In this document: positions 51,038 to 64,000 of the stretch, in pieces | How positions within the stretch are numbered: position 1 is the first letter of the stretch | How the letters are laid out: each line of letters starts with the position of its first letter | Assembly: GCA_013397845.1 (NCBI GenBank) | Contig: VZTG01001074.1 | Coordinates: 1,532,061-1,596,060, forward strand | Direction of reading: 5' to 3' | From: Melanocharis versteri | Lineage: Eukaryota > Chordata > Aves > Passeriformes > Melanocharitidae | DNA length: 64,000 nt | The notes under the pieces: generated by a model | Database searches by the model: none | What the model was told of the DNA's origin: nothing | What the model saw: the letters and a program-made list of their open reading frames with translations, nothing else | Translations under genes and position numbers: made by a program

Positions 51038-53885
51038 GTGAGTACTCAGAGCAATAACACCTCTGCCTCTGTGTTGATAGCGTGCATTTTCTCAATGTGT
51101 ATTTGCTCCTGAAAGATCTGCAGTTAAATTGAAGACTCAATTGCAGCCACTGTCCTACGAAATTTCAAGAACAACCATTGGAAATGGTAAATGTGTTTGT
51201 TTTTCATGCAATTGAAACTTCTCTGCTTTCTGTGTGGAATTTCTGTCATTTATCTGTAGTGGAAATGCTGTCTGAACATTGTGTATGCTTTTGATTTCTG
51301 AATAGAAAATTTTGTTTGGACAAAGGAAGATCTTTTGGGGAAGTTGTCACTATGGTACTACAGAATTATATATTTTTATTGTCAAATGGTGAATGGAAAG
51401 TACTATTGAACTCCATTTTTAGTAATGGGTGTCTTTAATAGAGATAAAGAAGATTCTGATAATATGAAAATGTTACATATGAAGTGTACATCACCTACAA
51501 AGGTCTCACTAAAGATTCCTTTCCTTGTCAATAAAAACGTTTCTCTCCATTGAATACCCAACAAATGATCTCTGAAATCTACAAAACAACTGTCCTGCAT
51601 GACAAAGTAAATAGAGGATCTGTCAATTCATGTTTTCTACCCAGCTCTGGGAATGTGCACTCACAGAAGTTGTCCCTGGCCGTGCTGATGCAGAGGAGCA
51701 GCAGAATTCCAATTACTCAGTGGTTGCTGCTTGTTGCCTTTGTGTCCCACCACCGGGATTATGTCCCACCCTCGGGCAGAGGGAGTGCCCTGTCCCCTGT
51801 GGGACCCAGGCTTGGGGACAGTCCTGGCTGCCACCCCCCACCCCTCAGTTTTGTCTCCTGCAGAGTCATAATCAACACTCGTCCCTCCAGTGCTGTTCCC
51901 CTCCTCCTCTGGGAGACTTTCCCAGTTTGGCGATTGGTCCCACTGCTCGAACAGCACTGCTAAAATTTACCATATGCTGGTTTTCAACACTGAAACGTCT
52001 CCTTCGTATCTGGGTCTGCAGTGAAATGTATGTTAAGCGCTCACACAGGATTTATGGGAGCTGCTGACGTCCTTCTTGTAAGAAAAACATTGCAGTTTCT
52101 CTTTTTAACGCTGTTCCTTGTCTTCATTTGCCAGCTGTTTCTTATTTTATCATTGGCTTTCCACCTTAATGTGCTGAGTATAAACCTTGAATATTTTTTC
52201 TCCTGGAAAATCATAGTAGACTTCTCAACTTAATGCAGCAAACCACAAATGGCCCTCGTATCTGATCTGGCAAAAGACACACTCAAATTAAGACAAACCC
52301 ATTTCCCTGGAGGAGCCTTTTTGAAGAAAAGTAAGTTATGCACAAGAAATGTGGTGTAGCAGGTGATCAAGATCAATGTGAATGTACAGCCTGAGAGGTT
52401 GTGGTGCTTCCTGAGCTGTTATCCAGCATTCTGTTCAGCAGCTCACCCCCATCCTGCAGCAAAAAATGGGGTTGGAATGTTCTGTAGGAGAGCCCTCAAC
52501 TTGATTACTCTGTCTCAAATCCAGCCCATTATTTTCCAATAAAGATGTGTCATGGTGTCAGGAAGACAACAGGATTTTCTCCCTGATTTCCTAGGTACAC
52601 TGAAAGGTGAATAACCGGATATATCCTTGAATTTCTCTCAAAAAAGTGTTTCCTGGTTTTGTTTGAGCTTCTCCCTGCCCAGCATTGTGGTTCTGAAAGG
52701 AAAAATTCAAAGCAAAAGGCAAACAAGTAAAGAAGAGATCATTGTGGAAAAATACAAGTTCATTGCAAACCATCAGAATATCAAGTGTGTAATCAGAGTT
52801 GGTGTGTGGATGAAAAGCTAAAATCTGTTTAAATCCTTCAGCTACACCCAGAGATGCTCTGCTTGAGCACTGATTTATTTCCCACACGTAGTGCTTATGT
52901 GCTCAAGGGGTAAGAATTGAAAAATGTTAATAGGGCACAAAACAGAGCTTTGGTGATCACAGCATTTCATAGAACTTTGCAGATTTTACCACCTCAGAAT
53001 GTTTTAAATAAGCTAAGAATATTTAATCTGTTAAATACTTCTTTTTTTCACTGAATGTTTGAAAATCTGGGTTTTGCTGCCCTCTTTCTCCTGGAGGAAT
53101 ACTGAAAAACTTGTAGGAGTCCTTCTCTGGATTCATAGCAAGAGAACGTGATTAAATTAGAGACTACTAAACGCTACACAGACAACTTCGTCTATTGTTT
53201 GAGTTAATCCCTTCTTTCTACGCTTTGTTTTTAAGTATTTTATTTCTAGTGAAAGTTAGAAAATATTTTAAAATAGAGTGAAAACCTTTGTCTGAGGGTC
53301 AGGACCTGCCGGTCTTTTTGGTGGAGCCCATTTATGTGGAAGTTGGATTTTCAGATTAGTTTAAAATTTGTTTTTTAGCAAAGGAACTCAAACTGGCAAG
53401 AGGAATGTAAGGCAGCTCATATTAACGACACCACCCTCACCCTCTGAAATAAACTTATTTATGCACTTGGTTGATGAGTTTATTTCTTATGGAACTTTGT
53501 GGTTTGTGTTCCTAAAGGTCGGGGAATGTCAGTCAGCTTCAGTTTTAAGTGAAAGCTGCTTGTGGGGAAGAGCAGGAGGGCGCTGGGGTGATGTAACGCC
53601 CAGCAAAGACAGACTGGTTTAGAAAATTGTGTAGCAGCTCCTTTTTCCTCCTGAAGGCGTTTGTTAAAGAGCATCCTGATAGGAATTCTGCAGGTCAGAG
53701 GACACCGCTGGATTTACGTGGGATGGTTTCACTCTGCGGCTTGCTGGAGCTTGTTGACAAAACTGCTAAACAATGCTCTGAAGAGGGGCTTAAGCAGGCT
53801 CTGGGCACGTTGTGGAATTGCTTCTGGGCTGGGGAGATAAGAGGTAGCCTAGAGCCCCTGTTTAGAGGGAGCAAAAGGTGTTGTA

Positions 53886-53909
53886 CAAACATGCTCTCAA
53901 GCATGTTTG
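53886..53909. promoter_or_regulatory. p53-family response element within a perfect hairpin
   Basis: CAAACATGCT and AGCATGTTTG are exact complements around the loop CTCA. Read as a binding site, AAACATGCTC (53887-53896) and AAGCATGTTT (53899-53908) each fit the p53/p63 half-site RRRCWWGYYY at all ten positions, with a 2-bp spacer. The site is 2.85 kb into the intron after the EC1 exon. Binding and function are inference. Confidence 0.5.
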
Positions 53910-53957
53910 GTTTTCTCTCGAGATTTGAATAAATCAGACCAAGCCAGAAATTTCAGA

Positions 53958-53988
53958 CAATGGCAAATAGTTTATTCGTTTGCCATTG
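53958..53988. repeat. Perfect inverted repeat, 10-bp arms, 11-nt loop
   Basis: CAATGGCAAA (53958-53967) and TTTGCCATTG (53979-53988) are exact complements. Each arm holds a CCAAT/ATTGG-like end. It lies about 50 bp from the p53-like hairpin. Confidence 0.55.
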
Positions 53989-56900
53989 GAAAGTGCAGAT
54001 GTGGAAAAGCAGGTGAAGGAGCTTGGTGGGGAGATTTAAGATGGATTTTCTAGCCCAAATCAGTGAGGTGCACACCACCCAAAACTTTTTAGTAATTTAT
54101 GCAATTCAGAGTCCGCTTCAGACCCATACTCTTTTCTGATTCCAACAGAGCAAATATATTAGTGACTTTTCAGTTCTTTCCTTGAGCAAAAAATCAGGTG
54201 TTTCTGTAAAGAGATGTGATAACAGAGCAAAAGGGTTCCGGTGAAGTTTTAAGGCTCCTTGTGCTCAGTGTTGATAAAACCCCTGTGAATTGGGAAACAA
54301 AGGGTCAAAGAGAGGGCCAGTGAAAATAGAAATCTGAAAACCAGTGATTAGGGGGTAATCTGTTATTTAAAACCCCTGGGCTCATTTTCAAAACCTCACA
54401 TTTACCTGGATAAAGTATTTGTAGGCAGAATGCAGGAAAAAGCAGGAAGAGCTGCAGAGGTTGGTTGCCACCACCAAGATGACAAAAAGTTTCTAAGTTA
54501 CAGGAACTCTGTTTCGTTCTTTATTCTGGGTTAGGTGGGTGCAGAAGAATTGGCAACAATATTCCATTAACTCTTTACTGCTCATGCCTGAGATTTGGGG
54601 TTAGGTACTCCTCGGGTACAGGACAGAGCCTCCAGGTGCAGAAGCTCGTTTCCCATGGAATCCCTGCAGCAGTGAAATCCAGTCCTGCAGCCTCTAAAGC
54701 ATCAGTGGCAAAATGCCATCGGGGTGTTCCAGATGGGACTCCAGCTTTTAAAGGGTGTTGCCATCGCTGACGGGCAGCAAATGTGTGTGGAAGAGAAATA
54801 ATCAGAAAGTGATCCTCTGCAAGCATGAAATGAAGCATCTTGATAAAACTGTGCGCAAATTAGAGCTGTGACCAAATTTACCTAGGCAATTGGAACTGCT
54901 AATGGAGAGTTAGTTTTAATTATTTTTTAAGCGAAGAGCTTTATTTACTTTAAAAAATACTTAACAAGCAGAGGTGTGAAATCAGCCCTCAGCTTTTTTT
55001 GTAATGGCAGATCACAGTTCTGTGAAAGAATGCCTCGCAACTGGTAGTGACAGACTGAGATATTTAGAAAACTTATGTTAACAGGACTGAAAAGTAAACT
55101 AGGAGCGTGTGGTTCTACCAAGAATTGTTTCTGTATGTTGGCTAACACAGCTGAGAGGAGGGTAAAGATTTCAGACCCATCAACAGCTGTGAACTGCCTC
55201 ACTTTAGGCACCTGTGACTGAGTCAAACGTTGAGGGTGAGGCTGCAGCCCTAATGGGCTCAATTTCCCCGTTTATTCGGGAACAAACAATGGAAATGCTT
55301 CACAATGATGAGGAAAACCAGCTTGGTCAGGTGCTGAGGAGCGTTTTGTGGCAAAGATTTGTAAGTACTTTAATGCATTTTTGCAGATAAGGGAAGTGTT
55401 GCTGTAGCAAAACCCTGGAAGTGAATGGCTGTAATTGATCGTGTGCAGAAGAAGGTATTTGTCGTCTGTGTAAGTCCATTTTAGTGCGGCCACATCCTTT
55501 TTAGGATGATTTATGATCCCCTGACACTGAATCTCTGCCGATGCTGGCTGGAGATCCATGGACAGCACACAGAAAGATGCTGCTCCTTCAGAAGGAAAAT
55601 CACGAGTTTGCTTCTAACTTCAAGACTGGTCTAAAATGTATTTTAATCCTGGTTATCTGCTCTGGCAGATTTGTCTGGAGTGTAACTGATCCGCTCTGTT
55701 TTGAGCTGAAACCAGTTGATGGGGAATGTCAGACCCCAATCACCTCCTACTAATATCCCAAAAAAAAGAGGACACTCAGTCGCTCATGGCAAGAAGGGTT
55801 TGGCCTTGTAGAGATGTAAACTGCAGTAAAATGTGCTTGATTCAGTTAGAGAATCATTAATACACAGAGCAAGCCTGTTAAAATATTGCTGGTTTCAAAC
55901 TGCATCTGTCAGATCAAAAACTCACGGAGTAATGGCAGAGTTCAAAGTTGCAGGGAGGAATCCCCTGTTTAGCAAGGGGAAATGAAAGAAAATTTTACTC
56001 TTAAAAAAAAAAGAAAAAAGAGTTCTTGTGGAAGTATCAAATATAATTGTTAATCAGATAGATAATTATTGATATACTCAAGCTGCAGTCAAATCAACTG
56101 AAATACAGCTGAAAATTCTGGCAGTGAAAAAGATCTCTGTAGCTTGTGTTGCACGTTATATGTGAGGAGTGCAGGAGATATATATGGGTTTTTTCTCTAT
56201 ATTGCTAAGTTTACGCATATATTCATCAGTGTGCTCATGTGTTGGGGCACCAGGTAAATTGAGAGAGGACTCTTTGAAACAAAAATCCTGGAGGCAGAAA
56301 CAAACCCAGCAGAAGCAAAGGCCTGGATCCTTCAGTGAGATCCACGTGGGCAGACTCCCGAACTCATGGGGAACTTTCTGGCACTGATGGTTCACCAAGG
56401 TCAAAGCCAAGGTGGTTGCCATAACCGTGGGCATAAATCAAATGTTTGAGCACGTAAATTTGAAGTGGAGTCACATTTCTTAAAACCGTGATTTAAAGAA
56501 TTGCTTGCGCAGCTGGGATGGAGATGGGATTTCCAGCTACTGGAAATATTTCTCAACCAGGGTTGGTTTGTGGGATAAAGAGAAAACCTGACAAGAAGTG
56601 AAGCTAAAATTCACGTTATTGTTATGTATATTCTCCTATTTTGTCTGGGGGGAACAAAATATTCTAGATAAACTCTCTAATTTACCATATCTTGTTCGTT
56701 TTTACTGGCAGTACTCTGTTCAATAAATACTGTATGTAAATCAATACCTCCTAATGTTATGAGATATCAGCAGGGCACTGTGACTCCTTTCAGAAGGCAG
56801 TAACATCCTCATTTTCTTTCTGGGGAAAGCCTGCAGAAGTCAACAGTTGGTTTTGTTGGAGGGCATTTGCTTTATTCTCAGCTCTGACTGCTCGTGTGGC

Positions 56901-58189
56901 TTTGCCATCCCTGCTGTTCAACAGCACTGTTGTGTCATTTGTAGCAGGAACAACGAGAAATTGTGTAAAAGGGAGAAATCAGCAAAGCTTTGTTTATAAC
57001 CTATAACTGTCGAGGCAGTGGGCTTGGATTTCCATCCTAAAAATAACACACACCCTCCAAACACCAGGAAAAATGAGTATTTTCCTATTGAGGAATGGGA
57101 GAGTGGAATTGCAGAGCAGTAGGAACTATGGGAAAATGTGAGTTTATTGAGACAGTAACAAGTGACATAAAATTTGCATGGTTGTTTAGTTTTGTGGATT
57201 TTTTGTCTGTTGTTTTGGGGGTTTTTTAATTATTTTCTAATAGAACACTCCCGGAAAGAATAATGATGTGTTCAGTAAAACATGAGGAGACTAATAACAT
57301 TTTTTTTCATATTATGTTAATTGTCTATGAAACCACTTTTGTTATTATATATTAATTGCGTTTTAAGGCGTTTAAAAGTCATCATGATGCTTCTTTGCTG
57401 TTTAGCATGATGGATTTGTTTGTTTCTTTTCCCTGTTTGTATTCTAATAACCCTCAAAATATCCTGCTGAGGCCTCACCGTTCTGGGTGCCATAACAATA
57501 TCCAGGAAGAGACTTTGCCCTTTCCTCAGAACTTGTGTTTTCCTGCAGGAAAAGAAGGAACCTCAGGAGTTCAGGGGAAAGATGGGAACATCTCTTTTTC
57601 TCTTTGGTGGGAGTCAAACCACTTGGGTAGGAGATCTTCATCTGCTCATAAACCTTCCTCGAACCAGCCTGACACACAACCAACCCCAGGTTAAATAGAA
57701 ACTTTAATCTTGTCATTATGAATGGCAAGGAGGGTCTTTTTTCATCTCTTATTAGGTGTAAATTTTTGTTGGTTTGCTTTTCTGGAAAACCACACAAGTT
57801 CTGAACTTCCTGATCCTTTGCTCGAGAGTGCAGGAATGTTGCAGTGGGAATTTTGGCACAGAGTACCTGTCCTGTGGCTCAAGACGAAGTTTTGAAGGTC
57901 TGGCCTTACTTGCTAATTTAATAATAAGGTTTTTGTCATCCATCAGTAACCTTCACAATATAATACAGATATTTTTGGAGTTTGGCTGCTCAAAGCTCCG
58001 TATCTCTTATTCCTCACAACACAGAAAGAATTCTGTCTTATTTAGATATTTACTCAAAATTCAGGATCCCAGTGTTCTATTTTCTGGACAGACCTTGATT
58101 TCTCTGGCTGTGTCCTGAACCTGGAAATGTGGGTCCACGGCTAGCTATAGCTTCTGTTTCTAGAGAAGACAGGTGTAGTCCATATTAAC

Positions 58190-58500
58190 TTTATTTTTTC
58201 TTTTTCTTTTATATTTTTTTTAAGAACTGAAGCAATGAATTCATTACATTTCTGTCAATAGTTCCCTGTCTGCAGCTAGAGGAGCTGCTGCCTCCTTTCT
58301 GACCTCTTGATCTTTATGAACCTGAAGAAAACCATATTACATGTCATCCTTTCCTGCCATCTTCTTTTCATTTTCCACCTCCTTGCATCTTTTTCCCTTG
58401 CACTTTTAGCTTCATTCCACATTTTACTCCCCCTGTCTTTCTCGAAGTTTTATGTCATTCACTTCCACTTTTCCTACGCTCTCTGCATTTCCTTGTTCAG
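58190..58500 (+). repeat. T-rich tract followed by pyrimidine-rich low-complexity DNA
   Basis: A near-pure T/C run (58190-58221) is followed by about 170 bases (58326-58500) dominated by C and T. The tract followed by AAG mimics a splice acceptor, but no exon follows that I can recognise. Confidence 0.5.
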
Positions 58501-60156
58501 ACACTGACCTGTTTTCTGCTCTTTATAAATAATGTTGCGAGGGGAACACACAACCATCATCTGAGCATAAATTTGTCTGGCTATTGTGTGGAACCTTTCC
58601 ACTGTCTTTGCAAAAGCTGTGCTGCTTTATCCATTCTGATCAGCTGTGCCCATAAATAAATCCCTTTAGAAGCCTCTATTCTGGAAACCTTTGACTTTAC
58701 ATTGCTTACTACAGGACTCTGCCATTTCTGCAATTTTTGTGAAATTGCCCAGGTTGTAAATATCTGATTCCAAGAAAATTTCAGTGGAAAATTGAACTTG
58801 GTTGCCATTTTAATGCCTGTATATCTCCTCCATCAACTTATGGATATTAATTGAAGAAGTGTATGATTATCTGGAAATTTCTAGCATTTAGTTTATTAAA
58901 GTAATTCTAATACATAGTTCTGGCAGCTCTGGAATTGTAGTCTGCTCAAAAGTGAGCACAGAACACCTGATATAATAATGAGTTCTGTGCCTTCAGAACT
59001 GTGAGTTTAATGCTTGATCTCTGTAAAATTATTGTAGGATAATGGGCCGTAATTTTAAAGTTGTATCTGTGTGTGTTTGGGGCAAAAGCACTAAACAGGT
59101 TTTTAATTTTAATGCAGAGGTAAATTTTAATTAATATGACATTTTTTTGCAAAATATATGAATAGAATTTGTATAAAATTAAGAAGTAGGGATGCTTCAA
59201 GCATTCAGTTTGTGGACTCTGTCAGTTACTGTAGCATCATTAGAGGGAATTAAGCTATGAGAGATAAAATTTAAATATCATTTCCCAGTTGAATGTGCAG
59301 TTATCTTCAAAATCCAATCTTTTGGTATCTGTTCTTTTTTACACCAAGCTTTAGGGGTTCTTATATAATGCAACAGTTTCATAGGGCCCCAAACACGGCC
59401 TGTTCATTGTTTTGTATTTTTAACATGTCTGTAAGACACTTTGAGGAAAAATGACACTGTGGACCATTACTGAAATGACACAAAACTTACTGTGTGCTAG
59501 GAAAAAGAATTAGAAAAAGGACAAGATTGGAGTCCAGGATCCACGTGGCCAGGTGACCTTCAGAGTGTTTGACTGCTATATTTTAACTCCACTGCAGGGA
59601 CTCATCTGCATCCCAGCCCAGGGCTGAGGCAGATGACCACCTGTGGCTGGGCGATAGCCACATTTTATATTTTGATCTGTGGAAATGAAATGAGAAGCCT
59701 TTGTGGGCTTTCTCTCCCACAGCCCAGAATATATCTGCTGTCTCTCTGCTGCCACGTTGCTGGAAATTAACTGGAGCTCTGAGCCTCGGGGCAGCCACAG
59801 CACCGCTGAGCCCCGAGCTGGGACTGAGCTCATGAATTCTGCACCAGCAGGAATAAAACCCATCTTCCCGTGGCATCTCAGGTGAACACGTGTTTGCAGG
59901 AAATAAAATGGCTTTTTAATGTAGTTCTGACTGATACATTTACCAAGAAAGCAATAAGAGATTAACTTCTAGACCAGTCCATTAAAAAGAAACCCAGCTG
60001 CACATCACTCTGCTGCACATGTGTGTGTTCAGGCTGCTTTTTTGCTATACTTTGATTAAATACCTCCAAATATGTCCAAAATATATGTCAGTGCAAAACC
60101 ACAAATGTATGATTTCAGAAACCTCAAGTGTATCCTTTTAACCTGGCTTCTGGGGG

Positions 60157-60157
60157 N
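60157..60157. other. Single ambiguous base (N)
   Basis: One N falls within a G-rich run (five G, N, two G). It is probably an unresolved base or homopolymer error in the assembly rather than a gap. Confidence 0.9.
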
Positions 60158-63032
60158 GGATTTTTTGATCCACAACATCTGAACTCTGGAATTCTTTTTG
60201 GCAGTTATATATTTAATTCTTTAAAATGAAAATAGAACAGGACTTGATAGGTGGAAGTTCAGAAAAAACCACTAACTGTGATGAAACTCATAAAAATGTA
60301 AGTTTGCAACACTGCACAGAGCAAATAGAGCAGTGAGAATTCCCCTTTTTTCCTTTATTAGTTGTTTGTGATGGAAACATTCATGGAAACAGGTGATTCT
60401 TCTGTGTTCGCATTTTTCTGTCTTTAGATCTATTTCCCTGCATAAAAGGAAATGAGTGAGAGAGGTTGAGGGAACTAAAGTTATAAATATTTAGGGAACA
60501 CTGCATGAAGAGACTTCTAATATTATGGAAATTTTACTTTGGCAAGATTTTGTTAGCACGTAAATGATAAAAGCCTTGCTGTATTTATCCTGGTTTACTC
60601 AGGTCATAACTAATTATTTCTTAATTAGACAAATTCCCTGGAATTAAGCTACATTTATGTAAGTGTCTTGGTTTATTTTTCCTCTTCTAGTAGCTCATTA
60701 ACAAGAGACGTGACTTTAGTTGACGAATTTTCAGGAGATAATTTGCTGATACGAGTTCATGTAAAACACCATATGTTTAGACTCATGTGGTGGATCTTTT
60801 TGTTTTGAGGGCTTTTGCAATTTTTTCTGTAGAGAATGGAGCAGGTCCCAGTAGCTGCTGGGAAAACCTCTCATGCAGGTATGAGAGTGGAAGGTTGCAG
60901 GGACAGTCACTGCAATCCTGACCCTTTGACCTTACCCCATCAGGACATTTTTTTTCCTCTGATTTTTATAATCTTCAAAACATTTTGTCCATATTTCTTT
61001 GTCTGCCAGGGCTGCTTCAAACTCTCCTCAATTCAATCACTAAAACATAGAAGAACATCAAACAATCCAGAAGGCTTCTGAGTTGGAAAGCAGGGGGGAA
61101 TATTGGAGAAGGTGGTATGGAGCCAGAAAGCCTCCATCTGAAATGGTTCTGTGCATGGCAGGCCTGCAAAAATACAAATTTCTTCTAGATTTTGTCATTA
61201 ACAAGTGTGACACGCTGTACCCCGCTCTGCAGCTGCATTTCAGTTTAAATTTGCAAACCAGAGGCAGCTCATCTTTGCAGAATTCTCCACAACCTCTGCT
61301 CTTGACATTATTCTTAATATTTATTTTACACACTGGCAATTTAGATATCTGACTGTAAGGAGAAGAAAATACCTATTACCTATTTAAGGCTCTGTTATTA
61401 TATATATTTCTATTATGTATTCATAAAACACAGATGATCTGTGTTCGTATACAGATTTTATTTGTGGAAGGAAACAAATAAAGCGATGTGCTACAGTTAC
61501 CATTCTGTTAGATTTAGAAGATTTAACAGAGTTAAATAACAGGATTATGATTTGCTCTTTAGAAATTACTTAAGAGGAAGGAAAATCATGACGGTTTTAA
61601 ACTACCAATTTTTCTAGTTGTCTAAAACAACCTGTAAAAAACTTCAATTTTTTTTCCTTGCTGCTAAGGAAATATAGTGGAGAGAACAAAAAAGAGGTAA
61701 AGAAATTGTTCTAAAAATAACGTGTATTGCCTAAATGCTACGAAGATTTATTGTATTTTATATTTTCCCCTCTAAAGAGGACATTTGCTGTGGCAGAATG
61801 CCTCACTGTCTTTCCCAGTTCATAAGAATTTCTAGTTTCCCTGTGATCAGTGTGATGTTTTCTCCCTCAGGGAGGGCCTGATTTTCCTCAGGGATTCTCA
61901 GGTGTGAAGGCCTTATTCCCAGAAACTGGAGCTTTTCTCTCAGAGAAAGTTGCAGTCTTTGCCCAGTCAAAAATCTGGAGCTTCCAACAGAGACTTGGAG
62001 GAAAACCAGCAATTTTGGCACTCGTTGGGCCTAAATTGTTGCTGAATTCAAGTCTTGGGGTGCTCACATCTGTGCTGAATGTCCGGGGACAATGGCCTGG
62101 AGGAATCCTGGATGTTCTGCCCACAAACCCAGCAAACCAAAGCACAGCCTGTGATGTTGGTGGCCTTTGAGGACCTGCTTCTCCAGACACGTCCCTCCCT
62201 TGCCCCCAGCGTAGTGGCACTGTAGAACTGGGAGATTTTAACTCCTTCGTGCCCTTTAACGTCTCAATTTGAAAGACACCCCGTGTTCTGCCGGGTTCCA
62301 AATAGCAAAATTAACAGTCACAGTTAATTTTCACGTCCTGAGTCACCCAAGGATACGGATCTCCAGCTCCCCTTCAGCCTGTTTGCAATTGAGACGTGCG
62401 ATGTATTTATTAGAGATTTGCTTTAAAGGAATGCAGGTGTTTGAGGATGTGCATTTAATTTCATTTCTTCCCTGGGAGCTTTGATCAATGCTGTGCTCAC
62501 TACCTCTGCCACGTGCTTTGAACTTGTAGATGCAAGCGTATAAATAATTTCCCATGTCAATTCCTGGCTCATCTACCCAGGCTGATATACGGGAGGCAGG
62601 TCGTCTCCTAAATTCTTGTCGGTGGGATTAGTGAATTGATTAGTTGAATTCTGAATTAAAATTGCAATTAAAGGCAAAACTGTGTCTCTTAGGCTTCAAG
62701 TCATTTGCTCAAAGTGTAGCAGTCAGATTACAGGCCAGGTTTGTATTACGAATGAAAACTGTTTTCAATAACCTTTTCCCTTTTTTTTCTGTTTGTAAAT
62801 CAATCTCTTAGATTATCAGCAATTACTAAACAAAAAAGATGTAATATATTTTTTTTCCGGTTTTTCAGCTTAAGGAGGAAATTCCATTGATTTTTGAAAA
62901 TACTGAAAATGTGATTCAGGGAACATAATTACAAACAAATGCCATCAGTAGCATATAACGATTTTTTTTCCCAATAGATTCAGCTCAGAGTATTTAAAAT
63001 GACAATATGGGCATTGTATATGACAGGGAAAA

Positions 63033-63054
63033 TTCCTTCCTTCCTTCCTTCCTT
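63033..63054 (+). repeat. (TTCC)n microsatellite
   Basis: About five and a half tandem TTCC units, ending CTTGGGG. Confidence 0.85.
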
Positions 63055-64000
63055 GGGGATCCTGTTCAGTACCCGACCACCCTCTTGGGGGGAAAAAAAA
63101 CTCTTTCTGAACATATTTTCATCATTTATTCTATCTTCATCCTCCAACTTTCTCAATCTGGCCCTGAGATTGTCCCATGTTATTGGAAATGACCACAGAA
63201 CATGACTTTTAGACCTCAACAGGCCTTGCAAAATGCCTCCCCTCACCCCATGGCCATGCAGAGAGCACTCTAATCCCCCCAAAAAAGTCCTTTGAGTGGT
63301 TCAGTAGCTGCTGCTCCTCACCCAGCATCAGCAGTGACTCGAACTGCAGGTCTGCTGAAGGATCCCCTGCTCCTGCTGATATTATCATCGTGGTGAAGTG
63401 AGAAGCAAATGTGCTGCTAGGAGCTACATGGGTTTAATTTTTGCTATTCAGCACCATAAATTACAGTATTTTACTGTGACTGTAAAAGGTGTGATTTAAA
63501 CCAATTATGCATTCTGCTCTAAATCCCCCAACTCTGGAGAAGCATGTAATTATGGAAAGTCATTTCCACCGGGTCAATTCTCTTTTATCTCCTCACGGAG
63601 AACACCAGGACATGTGTATGACGTTTATAAGCATCATTTTAAACTGGACTTATTAAAGCTACTTATTAATGAGAATGTTTTCATGGCACAAAACTCGCCA
63701 TGTGTGAGTAGCATAGAGAATTTACCAGCTCCTGCACAAGCTCTCTGCTTTATTCTGAAAAGGAATTAAAAGGAGGCATCAGGACAGTAGGAAAAAAGCA
63801 GAGGTTTGACAAAATTTGGAGATGAAATCTATAATTTTCAAAAAAACCCGCAAACAACCAACTCAGCATTTATGTCACTCTCCTTCCCATTGGTTTCAGT
63901 GTTAAATACTTAGGATCTCTTGGAACAAGATTTAGCTCTTTAAAAGATGTGGTAGATTATCACCCAACTTTCTGTATTGTTATAGGACTTTGTGTAATTT

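Larger units (their letters stand above)
51038..64000 (+). other. CDH13: CDH13 intron (5' part), downstream of the second EC1 exon
   Basis: The intron begins GTGAGT, and its acceptor is not in the window. It is AT-rich with one GC-richer patch at about 51740-51960 that contains a small CTGTCCCC/GGGGACAG inverted repeat (51790-51821). Other supported contents are two perfect inverted repeats at 53886 and 53958, an A-rich run at 56003-56020, a T/pyrimidine-rich region from 58190, one ambiguous base at 60157 and a (TTCC)n repeat at 63033. I saw no recognisable genes or transposons. Open frames such as those at 61888-62301 and 57356-57797 occur on both strands and match no family. Confidence 0.9.

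Noticed and set aside
50855..51112. An 85-codon ATG-started frame covering the second exon
   Set aside because: Its first 10 codons and everything after 51037 are intron. The AG at 50883-50884 and the GTGAGT donor fit T-cadherin exactly.
63450..63470. TTCAGCACC, left half of an REST/RE1 site
   Set aside because: The right half (GGACAG-type) is absent at the proper spacing.
1..64000. Search for tRNA, rRNA, CRISPR arrays, intact LTR elements or nested genes
   Set aside because: I saw no B-box-like tRNA signature, no regularly spaced repeats, no paired LTRs and no multi-exon frame other than CDH13. Diverged elements could be missed without a repeat-library search.

Overview
This window looks like avian genomic DNA, most likely from a bird and possibly a songbird (the order is not provable from the window). 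It lies deep inside one large gene, CDH13 (T-cadherin, cadherin-13), transcribed on the + strand. Three things point to a bird: the two exons read as T-cadherin of the bird type, the only recognisable young-class retroposon fragments are CR1 LINE 3' ends, and repeat density is very low. About 99.6% of the window is intron.

Layout. Positions 1-24581 are the 3' part of one intron. Positions 24582-24698 are a 117-bp exon encoding the end of the propeptide, the furin-type site RQKR and the first 23 residues of mature EC1. Positions 24699-50884 are a complete intron of about 26.2 kb. Positions 50885-51037 are a 153-bp exon carrying EC1 onward to just past its LDRE calcium motif. Positions 51038-64000 are the 5' part of the next intron. 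Both exons begin and end on codon boundaries and have AG acceptors and GT donors. Together they give an uninterrupted 90-residue stretch spanning the proprotein cleavage site and most of EC1.

The introns hold a few CR1 fragments, traces of older amniote repeats, microsatellites, and several short motifs and perfect inverted repeats. The most notable are a perfect 14-bp RFX X-box palindrome (2203-2216), a full-consensus p53-family response element that is also a perfect hairpin (53886-53909), an IRF/ISRE-like triple GAAANN array (47962-47980), a CTCF-like site (48347-48360), a pair of mutually exclusive hairpins (23111-23148), a 12-bp-stem hairpin (31199-31227) and a 16-bp AT-rich palindrome (30974-30989). 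These are sequence matches only; none has been shown to act.

I found no nested protein gene, tRNA, rRNA, CRISPR array or intact mobile element. The many short open frames elsewhere have no recognisable domains and mostly lack ATG starts, so I treat them as chance. I saw no convincing evidence of an undescribed biological system; the value here lies in the two exons and a small set of testable intronic motifs.
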